From Eubacterium ruminantium (lineage in GTDB: Bacteria; Bacillota; Clostridia; Lachnospirales; Lachnospiraceae), in assembly GCA_900108205.1 (NCBI GenBank), contig FNUU01000001.1, positions 482,673-546,672 on the forward strand: a stretch of 64,000 bases of DNA, in the 5' to 3' direction. Below are positions 55,512 to 64,000 of the stretch, piece after piece; the first letter of the stretch is position 1; every line of letters begins with the position of its first letter. Position numbers and translations under genes: made by a program. The notes under the pieces were generated by a model, which was not told where the DNA came from, did no database searches, and saw nothing but the letters and a program-made list of their open reading frames with translations.

Positions 55512-58500
55512 TTAATTATAATATTCCACACCGGATTCAAAGATCTGCTGATCCTTCTCACCGTAAATATTTATATAATCCGCTGTTCTTCTTCTCTCCG
55601 AATGACCCATCTTACCGAGTACACGACCTGTTGCATCCGTAATACCCTCGATAGCCATATAAGAAGCATTTACATTGTAGTCCTCATCCATGGTCGGATT
55701 ACCATTAAGATCTACATACTGAGTTGCAACCTGTCCATTTTCAAAGAGCTGCTTAAGCCATTTTTCATTTGCAACAAAACGTCCTTCACCGTGAGAGATT
55801 GGAATTGAATATACCCCTCCAAGCTCGGCGCGTCTGAGCCAAGGTGACTTATTTGATACAACCTTTGTATAAGCAATCTTAGACTGATGACGTCCGATAG
55901 AGTTTCTCGCAAGAGTAGGACTGTCCTCACCCTGAGCTCTTATCTCACCATAAGGAACAAGACCAAGCTTCATAAGTGCCTGGAAACCATTACAGATACC
56001 CAGCACAAGACCATCTCTCTCATTTAAGAGTTTCATAAGTTCATCAGCAATCTTCTGATTTCTGAAAGCTGTTGCTATGAATTTACCCGAACCATCCGGT
56101 TCATCACCTGCAGAGAATCCTCCCGGGAACATAACGATCTGAGAATTTCTGATTGCCTTTGTGAATGCATCAACAGACTCTCTGATACCCTCTGCATCCA
56201 TATTGTTAAGTACTATTGTTGTAACCTCAGCACCTGCTCTCTCAAATGCATGAGCTGAATCATACTCACAGTTTGTACCAGGGAATACAGGTATAAATAC
56301 TCTCGGCTTAGCAACCTTGTTCTTTGCAACAAGAATGTTCTTTGCTTCGTACAGACCTGTTTCGATCTTCTTATCCTCTACATTTGAACGTGTAGGGAAT
56401 ACCTTCTCAAGCTTGCCTGTCCAGCATGAGATTGCATCCTCAACCGAAAGCTTGCTGCTTCCATAGACAAAATTACCATTATCCGTAACTTCACCTATAA
56501 CCGTAAATGGTGCCGTAAGCTTTGAAAGATTCTCCGGAGAAACCTCAACTATGATAGAACCATAATCTCTTCTGAGGATATCTTCTTTAGAAAGCACCTT
56601 ATCATCAAGTTTAACACCGAGCTTATTACCAAATGCCATCTTGCTGACAGCTTCAAGAATACCACCGAAGCCAACTGCAAATGAAGACTCAATAAGATCA
56701 GCTTCAACATCATTTCTGAGCTTGCCGTACTTTTCAAGCACATCATTATAATCAGGCACAAGACTCTTATCTTTATTTATATCCATCTTAAGGATAAGGT
56801 TACCTGCCTTCTTGAATTCAGTTGTAACGATATCCATATAGCTGTTTACATCAACTGCAAATGAACAGAGTGTCGGAGGAACATCAATATCATTAAAGGA
56901 ACCTGACATACTGTCCTTACCGCCGATTGAAGGAAGTCCGAGACCGATCTGTGCAGAATATGAACCAAGGAGAGCTGCAAGTGGTTTGCCCCATCTTGTC
57001 GGATCCTCCGTCATTCTTTCAAAATACTCCTGGAATGTAAGTCTTATCTTGCTCACATCACCACCGGCAGCAGCAATCTTTGCTACAGAATGAAGCACTG
57101 CATAGATTGCGCCATGATATGGGCTCCAGCTTGAAAGATATGGATCAAAACCATAACTCATCATAGTTACTGTATCAGTCTTGCCTGTCTGAACAGGAAG
57201 TCTTGCTGTCATTGTCTGTATTGGTGAAAGCTGATACTTACCACCATAAGGCATTGTTACTGTTCCTGCTCCGATAGTCGAGTCAAACATTTCAACAAGG
57301 CCCTTCTGTGAGCATACATTAAGGTCTGAAAGTACAGCCTTCCAAACAGAGGTAACATCAGCATCCTCAGCAAGGCCATATGCTGACGCCTTATCTGTCA
57401 TTTCAAAATAATTCTGTTCCTCTGAAGGTGTTTCAACTACTGCTGTTGTTTCCTGATGAGCACCGTTTGTATCAAGGAATGCACGGCTGAGGTCAACAAT
57501 AGTCTTTCCTCTCCATTTCATTACAAGACGTGGGCTTTCGGTAACTGTAGCTACCTTAACTGCCTCAAGGTTCTCTTCTCTAGCATAAGCAAGAATCTTA
57601 TCAGCATCAGACGGATCTACAACGAGAGCCATTCTCTCCTGAGACTCGGAAATAGCAAGCTCTGTACCGTCAAGACCGGCATATTTCTTAGGAACAAGAT
57701 CAAGATTAATATCAAGTCCGGCTGCAAGCTCACCGATAGCTACGGAAACACCGCCTGCACCAAAGTCATTACATTTCTTGATAAGACTTGCAACTTCTTC
57801 TCTTCTGAAAAGTCTCTGAAGCTTTCTCTCTGTAGGCGCATTACCCTTCTGAACCTCAGCGCCACAGGTTGTAAGTGACTCAGAAGTATGAGCCTTGGAA
57901 GAACCTGTTGCACCGCCACAGCCGTCACGTCCTGTACGTCCGCCGAGAAGGATGATGACATCTCCCGGATCAGATGTAAGTCTCTTAACATTTTTCTTAG
58001 GAGCAGCACCGATAACAGCACCTATCTCCATACGCTTTGCAACATAATTCGGATGATATACTTCATTTACAAGACCGGTTGCAAGACCAATCTGGTTACC
58101 ATATGAAGAATATCCCTCTGCTGCTGTTCTTACTATCTTTCTCTGAGGCAGCTTGCCTGCCATGGTCTCCTTAAGAGACTTTGTAGGATCAGCTGCACCT
58201 GTAACGCGCATAGCCTGATATACATATGTACGTCCTGACAGTGGATCACGGATAGCTCCGCCGAGACATGTTGCTGCGCCACCGAACGGTTCGATCTCTG
58301 TAGGATGGTTGTGAGTTTCATTCTTGAAGCTGACAAGCCAGTCCTCAGTCTTTCCATCTATTGTAACAGGAACAACTATGGTACATGCATTTATCTCATC
58401 TGACTCATCCAGATCCTGAAGCTTTCCGTCTGCGCGAAGCTTCTTCATGCCCATAAGTGCAATATCCATAAGGCAGATAAATTTGTCATCACGGCCCTTA

Positions 58501-59291
58501 TAGATAACCTCTCTATCACTCTTATATTTCTCAAATGTGCCCTCAATGGCATCCTTATAGAAGCCATCAGTAAACTTGACATCTGTGAGCTCTGTCGCAA
58601 ATGTTGTATGACGGCAGTGATCTGACCAGTAGGTATCAAGCACTCTGATCTCTGTCATCGACGGATCTCTCTTCTCTTCATCTCTGAAATATTTCTGGAT
58701 ATGGAGGAAATCCTTAAATGTCATAGCCAGTCCAAGGCTGTCATAAAGCTCTTTTAAAGCCCCGTTTGGCATATCCTTGAAACCGTCAAATATCTTAACA
58801 TCTTCAGGCTCTGGATGCTGCATAACAAGTGTTGCAGGCTTTACTTCATCTGTAATTCTTGAATCTACCGGATTGACAACATATTCCTTGATAGCCTTCT
58901 TATCATCTACAGAAATATCACCACTGATAACATATGTTACAGCAGATCTGATGACAGGCTCTTCATTTTCATTCAGAAGCTTTACACACTGCTCAGCAGA
59001 ATCAGCCCTCTGATCAAACTGTCCCGGAAGGTATTCTGTTGCAAATACAAAATCTCCCTCTCTAAGCGGAAATTCCTCTTCATAAACAATATCTACAGGT
59101 GGCTCGGAAAAAACAGTAGGGATAGCCTTTCTGTAGGTTTCCTCTGTTACACCTTCTATATCGTATCTGACAAGTTCTCTGACAGTAATATTCTTAATGC
59201 CGAGATACTCTCTGAACTGCTGCTGAAGATCCTTTGCTCTTACAGCATAGTCCTGTTTCTTTTCCACATAGATTCTTCTTACGTTACTCAT
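55512..59291 (-). CDS. purL: Phosphoribosylformylglycinamidine synthase, single-chain form
   Basis: 1259 residues from the ATG at 59291, five bases after GGAGG. Fourth step of purine synthesis. It has the large fused architecture: N-terminal linker, two AIRS-like halves (FKNETHNHPTEIEPFGGAATCLGGAIRD; GRDGCGGATGSSKAH; GLGLPSIGGKDSMSG) and a C-terminal glutaminase with PGTNCEYDSAHAFERAG, the nucleophile in LGICNGFQALMKLG and the HGEGRF His. No purS or purQ is therefore needed. It lies 38 bases after the second AstE-like gene. Confidence 0.97.
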   Translation of the reverse strand: MSNVRRIYVEKKQDYAVRAKDLQQQFREYLGIKNITVRELVRYDIEGVTEETYRKAIPTVFSEPPVDIVYEEEFPLREGDFVFATEYLPGQFDQRADSAEQCVKLLNENEEPVIRSAVTYVISGDISVDDKKAIKEYVVNPVDSRITDEVKPATLVMQHPEPEDVKIFDGFKDMPNGALKELYDSLGLAMTFKDFLHIQKYFRDEEKRDPSMTEIRVLDTYWSDHCRHTTFATELTDVKFTDGFYKDAIEGTFEKYKSDREVIYKGRDDKFICLMDIALMGMKKLRADGKLQDLDESDEINACTIVVPVTIDGKTEDWLVSFKNETHNHPTEIEPFGGAATCLGGAIRDPLSGRTYVYQAMRVTGAADPTKSLKETMAGKLPQRKIVRTAAEGYSSYGNQIGLATGLVNEVYHPNYVAKRMEIGAVIGAAPKKNVKRLTSDPGDVIILLGGRTGRDGCGGATGSSKAHTSESLTTCGAEVQKGNAPTERKLQRLFRREEVASLIKKCNDFGAGGVSVAIGELAAGLDINLDLVPKKYAGLDGTELAISESQERMALVVDPSDADKILAYAREENLEAVKVATVTESPRLVMKWRGKTIVDLSRAFLDTNGAHQETTAVVETPSEEQNYFEMTDKASAYGLAEDADVTSVWKAVLSDLNVCSQKGLVEMFDSTIGAGTVTMPYGGKYQLSPIQTMTARLPVQTGKTDTVTMMSYGFDPYLSSWSPYHGAIYAVLHSVAKIAAAGGDVSKIRLTFQEYFERMTEDPTRWGKPLAALLGSYSAQIGLGLPSIGGKDSMSGSFNDIDVPPTLCSFAVDVNSYMDIVTTEFKKAGNLILKMDINKDKSLVPDYNDVLEKYGKLRNDVEADLIESSFAVGFGGILEAVSKMAFGNKLGVKLDDKVLSKEDILRRDYGSIIVEVSPENLSKLTAPFTVIGEVTDNGNFVYGSSKLSVEDAISCWTGKLEKVFPTRSNVEDKKIETGLYEAKNILVAKNKVAKPRVFIPVFPGTNCEYDSAHAFERAGAEVTTIVLNNMDAEGIRESVDAFTKAIRNSQIVMFPGGFSAGDEPDGSGKFIATAFRNQKIADELMKLLNERDGLVLGICNGFQALMKLGLVPYGEIRAQGEDSPTLARNSIGRHQSKIAYTKVVSNKSPWLRRAELGGVYSIPISHGEGRFVANEKWLKQLFENGQVATQYVDLNGNPTMDEDYNVNASYMAIEGITDATGRVLGKMGHSERRRTADYINIYGEKDQQIFESGVEYYN

Positions 59292-59329
59292 CATGTCCTC
59301 CATAATAGTTCTTATATATTTAATAAATG

Positions 59330-60265
59330 TTATTTATGTAACTTTCTGATCATTTTATAGATTACCACATTCTGGAATACCATAGGATTATCATGAACAA
59401 AGAATGTTATTCCGCTGGTCGGCGCAAGCACCGTTGAGATAACATTTCCCGACATCGGATCGATTATCTCCGCCAGCTTCTGTCCACGGGTAACCTCTTC
59501 ATTTGTTCCTACATACCTTCTGAAAAAACCTGCCTCACTGGATTTGATGGAAACCATTTTATCCTCTTCCATAACAGTGGAAATATAACCACCCTGGCAG
59601 TTATACTTTATGATACCCATTCTGGAAAGAAATCTCAGAACAGCTGAAACAGCCGTTTCAGCATATCCTTCATGTATTCTCTCCGTTCCTCCGGAGTAAA
59701 TGGAGAACACTTCCGTTCCTGCCATCTGCCAGTTATAGGCAAGTGTAATCGCCTCGTATGGTCTTCCTTCACTCAGTAGAACATACGGCATTCCGAAAAG
59801 ATTTGCAAGGTTTGTTCCTTCACTTTTTGTATTCATCATCCTTATATGCGGAATAAACTGTCCCTGAAGATAAAAGCTCCTGAACTGTATTCCATAAAGA
59901 TATTTGCTGGCATTTTCAAGAATAGCATATGCTATACGGCTTGTAGCCGGTCCGCTTGGATTTCCCGGAAACTGCCTGTTTATATCCGAATCATCGGACA
60001 GCCAGTATTTGTGGCTTGCATTCATGGCACTGTAGTTAAGCGAAGGGATAACAAGTATCTGCTTTCCCTGTATTATAGCACCTTCTTCTTCAAGCCTGGC
60101 AAGCTTTCTTGAAAGAAGTGAACATATATACAGCTGCTGAAATTCATGTCCTCGCAGCGCTCCGACTATACAGGCAGCCTTTTCTCCACGTCCATAGGTA
60201 TATCCATAAAGGGATGTTTCTCCACGGAAAGCAGTATTCATGGTATATAAAGTTTCTTTTGTCAT
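59330..60265 (-). CDS. AstE/AspA (M14-type) homologue with lost metal ligands, B copy
   Basis: 311 residues of the succinylglutamate desuccinylase/aspartoacylase family. The place of the zinc-binding HxxE reads RGHE (Arg 38 for His), and the later DxH site reads QFR. The fold-defining pieces (LVIPSLNYSAMNASHKYW, SDINRQFPG) and a C-terminal beta domain (GFFRRYVGTNEEVTRGQKLAEIIDPMSG) remain. A normal zinc hydrolase is unlikely. GGGGG precedes the ATG. It is 12 bases after its paralogue and just upstream of purL. Confidence 0.8.
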   Translation of the reverse strand: MTKETLYTMNTAFRGETSLYGYTYGRGEKAACIVGALRGHEFQQLYICSLLSRKLARLEEEGAIIQGKQILVIPSLNYSAMNASHKYWLSDDSDINRQFPGNPSGPATSRIAYAILENASKYLYGIQFRSFYLQGQFIPHIRMMNTKSEGTNLANLFGMPYVLLSEGRPYEAITLAYNWQMAGTEVFSIYSGGTERIHEGYAETAVSAVLRFLSRMGIIKYNCQGGYISTVMEEDKMVSIKSSEAGFFRRYVGTNEEVTRGQKLAEIIDPMSGNVISTVLAPTSGITFFVHDNPMVFQNVVIYKMIRKLHK

Positions 60266-60277
60266 ACTGTTTCCCCC

Positions 60278-61246
60278 TTACATCCTGCTTTCTTTCATTT
60301 TTTGAAAACGTTCTTCATCAAGTCTTACTATTCTGGCAAGAAGCGAGCCTTCCTCAATAGCCGGATATTGTCTCATACCTGTTATAATACCTCTGGCCGG
60401 TGCAGTGATGACCTCCTCCACAGATCCTGTTATAACATCTACGACCCTTCCTATCTCATCATTTTCATTTATCATATCATGAACCGATGTATTAGGAATG
60501 AAGATGCCGCTGCTTTCAGAGTTTATATAAACCACTTCATCATCATGAACCACAAAAGGATCTCTTGGCTTTGTTGTAAGTCCCTTCCATATGCCCATAT
60601 ATTTCATCAGAGAAAAAATGCCGTCCACTATCTGATTGCAGTATTTCTGATTGATCTTATAGGCATAGCAGGATTCCGTAACACAGCTTTTAACGCCGAT
60701 CTTATTAAGTTCATAAACAAGGCTTCCCTTCTTAACCTGAGTCGAAGGATGTACCCATATCATATCTGTATTAAGATGTTCTGCATAAGGCATAATGATG
60801 TCTTCCACATCATCATTCATTCTTATCTGAGGAATCTCATTGAGGTACATATCACTTCCATGAACATCCAGACAGAAATCCGCACCTTCTATATCCTTTA
60901 CCACGGCATAGGCTGCATATTCGCCCATTGCTCCGCTTTCAGATCCCGGGAAAAGCTCATTCATGTTCAGCTCCGGACCGGGTATTTCTCTTACTCCCGC
61001 TTCAAGTCCCATTGGGTTGAGCGAAGGATAAATATCAACTATGCCCGTAAGATTCTCATAATTGTTTTTAATTCTTCTGATAGTCTCATAGCATATATAT
61101 TGTCCCTGAAGCTCATCTCCGTATATACCTGAAACGATACAGAGTCTTTTGTCATCCTTGCGAGGATAGTCTGTTCCCAGACGATTTTTCTTGATCTTCA
61201 GTGTCTCACCTACCATGAGATTAACCGAAACTACTGTATCTATCAT
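60278..61246 (-). CDS. AstE/AspA (M14-type) homologue with altered metal site, A copy
   Basis: 322 residues, paralogue of the next gene. The first zinc His is Tyr (SGIYGDELQG, about 42), but the Glu and the later DVHGSD (His about 129) are kept, as is a candidate catalytic Glu in VTESC. The C-terminal domain (SGIFIPNTSVHDMINENDEIGRVVD) matches the AstE-type beta domain. The enzyme may bind metal differently or be inactive. AGGGGTG precedes the ATG. It is the first gene of an apparent operon with its paralogue and purL. Confidence 0.82.
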   Translation of the reverse strand: MIDTVVSVNLMVGETLKIKKNRLGTDYPRKDDKRLCIVSGIYGDELQGQYICYETIRRIKNNYENLTGIVDIYPSLNPMGLEAGVREIPGPELNMNELFPGSESGAMGEYAAYAVVKDIEGADFCLDVHGSDMYLNEIPQIRMNDDVEDIIMPYAEHLNTDMIWVHPSTQVKKGSLVYELNKIGVKSCVTESCYAYKINQKYCNQIVDGIFSLMKYMGIWKGLTTKPRDPFVVHDDEVVYINSESSGIFIPNTSVHDMINENDEIGRVVDVITGSVEEVITAPARGIITGMRQYPAIEEGSLLARIVRLDEERFQKMKESRM

Positions 61247-61285
61247 TTAATCACCCCTGTATTTAATAACCCCTAAGTAAAATTT

Positions 61286-61433
61286 ATATTATCAGGAAAA
61301 ACAAATACTCACTTCGCCCCTAGTATAGCGATTTCTAAATAACTACACCAAATAACTTGCCTGTTTTCCTGAATAGCACAGCACCAAAAGCCTCGGAATA
61401 GCTAGCTTGTTTTTCTTCTGATAAGATATATTA
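61286..61433 (+). repeat. Split copy of the dispersed palindromic element
   Basis: The left stem arm (ATTATCAGGAAAAACAAATACTC, 61286-61316 region) and the right arm (GCTTGTTTTTC then TTCTGATAAGATATA, 61405-61433) are separated by about 88 bases. That insert contains TGTTTTCCTGAATAGCACAGC, which is the inverse of sequence beside the half copy at 23851-23872. The 311-base gap 61247-61557 holds no gene; nothing else certain is seen. Confidence 0.65.
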
Positions 61434-61557
61434 TACAATAAATCCAATATTATAATCAACCACATAAAACATTGCGCAGACTATTCCTGAGTATATGATA
61501 CTTTACTCTCAGAAAAATCTTCAGCGTTCTTTGTATGGTTATTTCAGAACCGAAACA

Positions 61558-63204
61558 CTACTTCAGCAGATCTCTGGCGGCACTCATTACACTTTCGGTT
61601 ATATTGTCGCCCCCGAGCAGTCTGGCAAGCTCGCGGATTTTTTCTTCTCCTTCGATCCGTCTGATTCCGGAATAGGTTCTTTCGTCTTTTACAACCTTTT
61701 CGATCAGATAGTTCGCATCAGCCTTTGATGCTATCTGAGGAAGATGAGTTATGGAAATGATCTGATGTGTTTTGGCAAGCTTTTTCATCATCTCCGCCAC
61801 CTTCATGGCTGTTATACCGCTTATGCCTACGTCCACCTCGTCAAAAATAAGGGTCGGGGTTCTGTCCGCTTCCGCAAGGCAGGATTTTACCGCAAGCATT
61901 ATTCTGGAAAGCTCGCCCCCGGATGCAACGGTATGCAGCGGCTTCGGTTCTTCTCCAACGTTTGTGGAGATCATAAACACTGCTTTATCCCTGCCGGTCT
62001 GAGTACATTTTTCCAGCCTGCTTATGTCCATAAAAAACTCAACCCTATTGAAATTCAGCTGTGAAAGAGCCTCTTTAATATTACTGCAAAGCACCTCTGC
62101 CTGTTTCTTTCTGGCTGCGCTCAGTTTCTCCGCAGCGCTCTCAAGCCTGTCAGAAAGCGCTTTATCCTGCTTCTGAAGTTCTTCAAGTCTTTCGTCATAT
62201 TTAAGAAGGCCGTTTAATTCTTCCTTCATTTCTGAAAGACTTTTTAATATATCATCTACTGTTCTTCCGTACTTAGCTTTCAGGGAGTTAATAAGATCAA
62301 GCCTCTTTTCTGTTTCTCTGTAGGCTTCATCATCAAAATCCATTTCAGCCATATATTCCGAAAGCGAATGATTGAAATCTCCGAGAAGGCTGTCTATATC
62401 TGTAAGCTGCGAAATTATTGTTTCTGAATCCTTGTCCAGTCTTTCAAGGCCTTTAAGCTTCTGAAGGGCTCTGGAAAATGAATTGCCTGCTGAGGAACCG
62501 TTGTCGTAGCCCGTGATCTCATAAACCTCTTCCGAAATCTCACAGATTTCTCTTGCATTATTCATTTTGACAAATAATGCTTCAAGCTCTTCATCTTCTC
62601 CCGGCGCGAGAGAAGCCTCTTCTATCTCCTTAATCTCATATTGAAGGAAATCCACTCTCTTAAGTCTTTCGGCTTCCGACCCGGTCATGCCTTTCAGTTC
62701 ATTATAATTCTTTCGGTATGCCGAATACGCTTCAGCAACCTCCTCTTTAATAACTGAAAGCTTCCTAAGGGAAGCGTCAAGTATTTCAATATGCATTTCC
62801 TCTTTGAGAAGAGTAGTCTGTTCATGCTGTGCATGAAGATTAATAAGTTTTTCAGCGATTTCTCTTATTTTTCCGGCCGTGACCGTCTCACCGTTTATAC
62901 GATTGATCACCCTTTCCCCTGAAAGCTTTCTGGAGATAATGATCATATCGTCTTCTACATATTCCTTAAGACTTTCATCAACGTTCTCATCCTTTATGGA
63001 AAAAGTGAGTTCTACAAGTCCGTCCTTATCCTTATCACGAAGGAGTTCCCTGCTGAATCTTCCTCCCAGTCCTATTCCTATAGAACCTATGATAATTGAT
63101 TTTCCGGCACCAGTTTCACCGGTAAGTATACTGAGTCCACTGCCGAATTCTATATCCAGCTCATCTATGAGAGCCAGATTTTTTACATGTATATTAATCA
63201 GCAT
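61558..63204 (-). CDS. recN: DNA repair protein RecN
   Basis: 548 residues. SMC-like ATPase acting at double-strand breaks. Walker A is LTGETGAGKSIIIGSIG near the N-terminus, a long coiled coil fills the middle, and the C-terminus has SGGELSRIMLAVK (signature), IFDEVDVGISG (Walker B) and ITHLPQIAS. The start overlaps the small HTH gene by 11 bases. The argR-recN order is common in Firmicutes; here a small gene lies between. Confidence 0.96.
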   Translation of the reverse strand: MLINIHVKNLALIDELDIEFGSGLSILTGETGAGKSIIIGSIGIGLGGRFSRELLRDKDKDGLVELTFSIKDENVDESLKEYVEDDMIIISRKLSGERVINRINGETVTAGKIREIAEKLINLHAQHEQTTLLKEEMHIEILDASLRKLSVIKEEVAEAYSAYRKNYNELKGMTGSEAERLKRVDFLQYEIKEIEEASLAPGEDEELEALFVKMNNAREICEISEEVYEITGYDNGSSAGNSFSRALQKLKGLERLDKDSETIISQLTDIDSLLGDFNHSLSEYMAEMDFDDEAYRETEKRLDLINSLKAKYGRTVDDILKSLSEMKEELNGLLKYDERLEELQKQDKALSDRLESAAEKLSAARKKQAEVLCSNIKEALSQLNFNRVEFFMDISRLEKCTQTGRDKAVFMISTNVGEEPKPLHTVASGGELSRIMLAVKSCLAEADRTPTLIFDEVDVGISGITAMKVAEMMKKLAKTHQIISITHLPQIASKADANYLIEKVVKDERTYSGIRRIEGEEKIRELARLLGGDNITESVMSAARDLLK

Positions 63205-63412
63205 ATGTATCTAAATTCTCCATTCTTATCTTATATTCCATAAGTCTGAGGAGATACTCCGGCATAACTCTCTCTCCTCTGCCCCAGTCCTGAACGGTTC
63301 TGTATGGAATATCAAAATACTCGGCAAAACGACGCCAGTTCATTCCGGTACTCTCCTTTAGTTCAACCAGTCTGTCTCTTAACACCGGATCTCTATCCTG
63401 TTTCCTTGCCAT
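63194..63412 (-). CDS. Small HTH-like protein between argR and recN
   Basis: 72 residues from the ATG at 63412, eight bases after GGAGG. The frame is open further upstream but without a ribosome site. A single helix-turn-helix-like segment is visible (TGMNWRRFAEYFDIPYRTVQDWGRGERVMPEYLLRLM). Many Lachnospiraceae carry small proteins of this kind; the target is unknown. It overlaps recN by 11 bases, so it is translated with it. A GCAATG...CATTGC palindrome lies at about 63451-63466, upstream. Confidence 0.78.
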   Translation of the reverse strand: MARKQDRDPVLRDRLVELKESTGMNWRRFAEYFDIPYRTVQDWGRGERVMPEYLLRLMEYKIRMENLDTYAD

Positions 63413-63531
63413 AATAAAACCTCCTGCCAAAACAATCTGCAAGCAAAGACCGCAATGTACGCATTGCACCCTTCGTGTTGATTATACAGGTGAATTGTAC
63501 TCGCGGTCAAATATAGTTTAATTAAGTTTTC

Positions 63532-63984
63532 TTAATCATTTGATCTGTTTTTTATTTCACTAATAACCTTCTCTGTATATGAATGTTCCTTAACTGCCAG
63601 AAAGATCGTATCATCTCCGGCTATGCATCCGATAAGCTCATCTATTTCCATCCTGTCCAGGGCTGCTGCAACAGCCATTGCCACTCCGGAAACCGTTTTT
63701 ACTACGATAAGATTTCCGGCCGGAACCATGGAGATTATACCCGCTTTAAGTACCGATTTGTATGAATCACTGCCCATCAGTGATTTGTCCTTCGCAGCGG
63801 TATATCTGAGTTTTCTGTTCTTGCCCTGTTCCTTCTTGAGTCCCAGTTCACGGATATCTCTGGATACTGTGGCCTGAGTAACGCTGAAGCCTAAGCTTTC
63901 CAGTTCCGTCTTAAGTTCCTCCTGGGTTTCTATATCTTTTCTGCCTATTATTTCTAATATCGCATCTTGTCTGTCATTTTTCAT
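63532..63984 (-). CDS. argR: Arginine repressor
   Basis: 150 residues, full length. The N-terminal winged helix reads ETQEELKTELESLGFSVTQATVSRDIRELGLKK, and the C-terminal arginine-binding oligomerisation domain reads KTVSGVAMAVAAALDRMEIDELIGCIAGDDTIF. It represses arginine synthesis genes when arginine is bound. AGAGGAT precedes the ATG. It sits beside recN as in many Firmicutes. Confidence 0.95.
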   Translation of the reverse strand: MKNDRQDAILEIIGRKDIETQEELKTELESLGFSVTQATVSRDIRELGLKKEQGKNRKLRYTAAKDKSLMGSDSYKSVLKAGIISMVPAGNLIVVKTVSGVAMAVAAALDRMEIDELIGCIAGDDTIFLAVKEHSYTEKVISEIKNRSND

Positions 63985-64000
63985 CGTTAGATCCTCTTCA

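Noticed and set aside
63413..63469. Longer start for the small HTH gene
   Set aside because: The upstream 19 codons encode a Cys-rich stretch with no ribosome site, while the internal ATG has GGAGG at good spacing.

Overview
The window reads as chromosomal DNA of an anaerobic low-GC Firmicute, most likely a member of the Lachnospiraceae (Clostridia). This rests on strong AGGAGG-type ribosome sites, CodY encoded next to topA and dprA, long Glu/Lys/Thr-rich linkers in envelope proteins, and a set of clostridial housekeeping genes. Nearly every gene lies on the minus strand; the only plus-strand gene I can support is a small HTH regulator at 10656-11009. I see no transposase, integrase, phage gene or CRISPR array.

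Layout. 1-1527: a cut-off thiolase gene and a solitary mreB/mbl gene, each with a clear promoter. 1777-8880: a three-gene unit of unrecognised proteins, transcribed in this order: YbjQ-like zinc-ribbon protein, 920-aa TPR/acidic-repeat protein, and a 1046-aa coiled-coil protein ending in an AAA+-like domain without its catalytic residues. It ends in a good terminator. 9030-11009: folA, thyA and a divergent HTH regulator, separated by repeated operator-like motifs. 11147-15885: a membrane-anchored protein with inactive-looking receiver and HPt domains, tyrS and an O-antigen-ligase-like protein. 15974-16723: a hairpin-rich repeat block, tRNA-Leu(AAG) and a 34-bp tandem repeat.

16760-26607: an MltG-like stub and a coiled-coil membrane protein, then codY-topA, a SpoIIE-type phosphatase, and dprA-comM. 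26747-35421: flavin reductase, two CobW-type GTPases (one with a DUF1980-like tail, one with a very long His/Asp/Cys repeat), ylmH, mscS, glgB and a DUF1015 gene. 35642-43354: a small kinase, asd, serA, serC, ilvB and ilvD (serine, aspartate-family and branched-chain amino-acid synthesis). 43458-49651: hflC and hflK, then leuB, leuD and leuC, each leu gene followed by one small ORF, two of them clearly membrane proteins. 49849-54930: a lipoprotein and a MoxR-DUF58-DUF4129 cluster. 55512-61246: purL behind two AstE/AspA-like paralogues with degenerate metal sites. 61558-63984: recN, a small HTH gene and argR.

How it fits together: CodY senses GTP and branched-chain amino acids, and CodY-box-like sequences sit upstream of ilvD and the DUF1015 gene, so the amino-acid genes here may be partly under its control. 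Several intergenic gaps carry copies of one dispersed palindromic element of about 117 bp (six copies in 64 kb, one pair in tandem). A second repeat family surrounds the copy downstream of purL.

The strongest candidates for something undescribed are the 1777-8880 three-gene unit, the inactive receiver/HPt protein, the degenerate AstE-like pair ahead of purL, and the dispersed structured repeat. All family calls come from reading motifs by eye; no database search was run.
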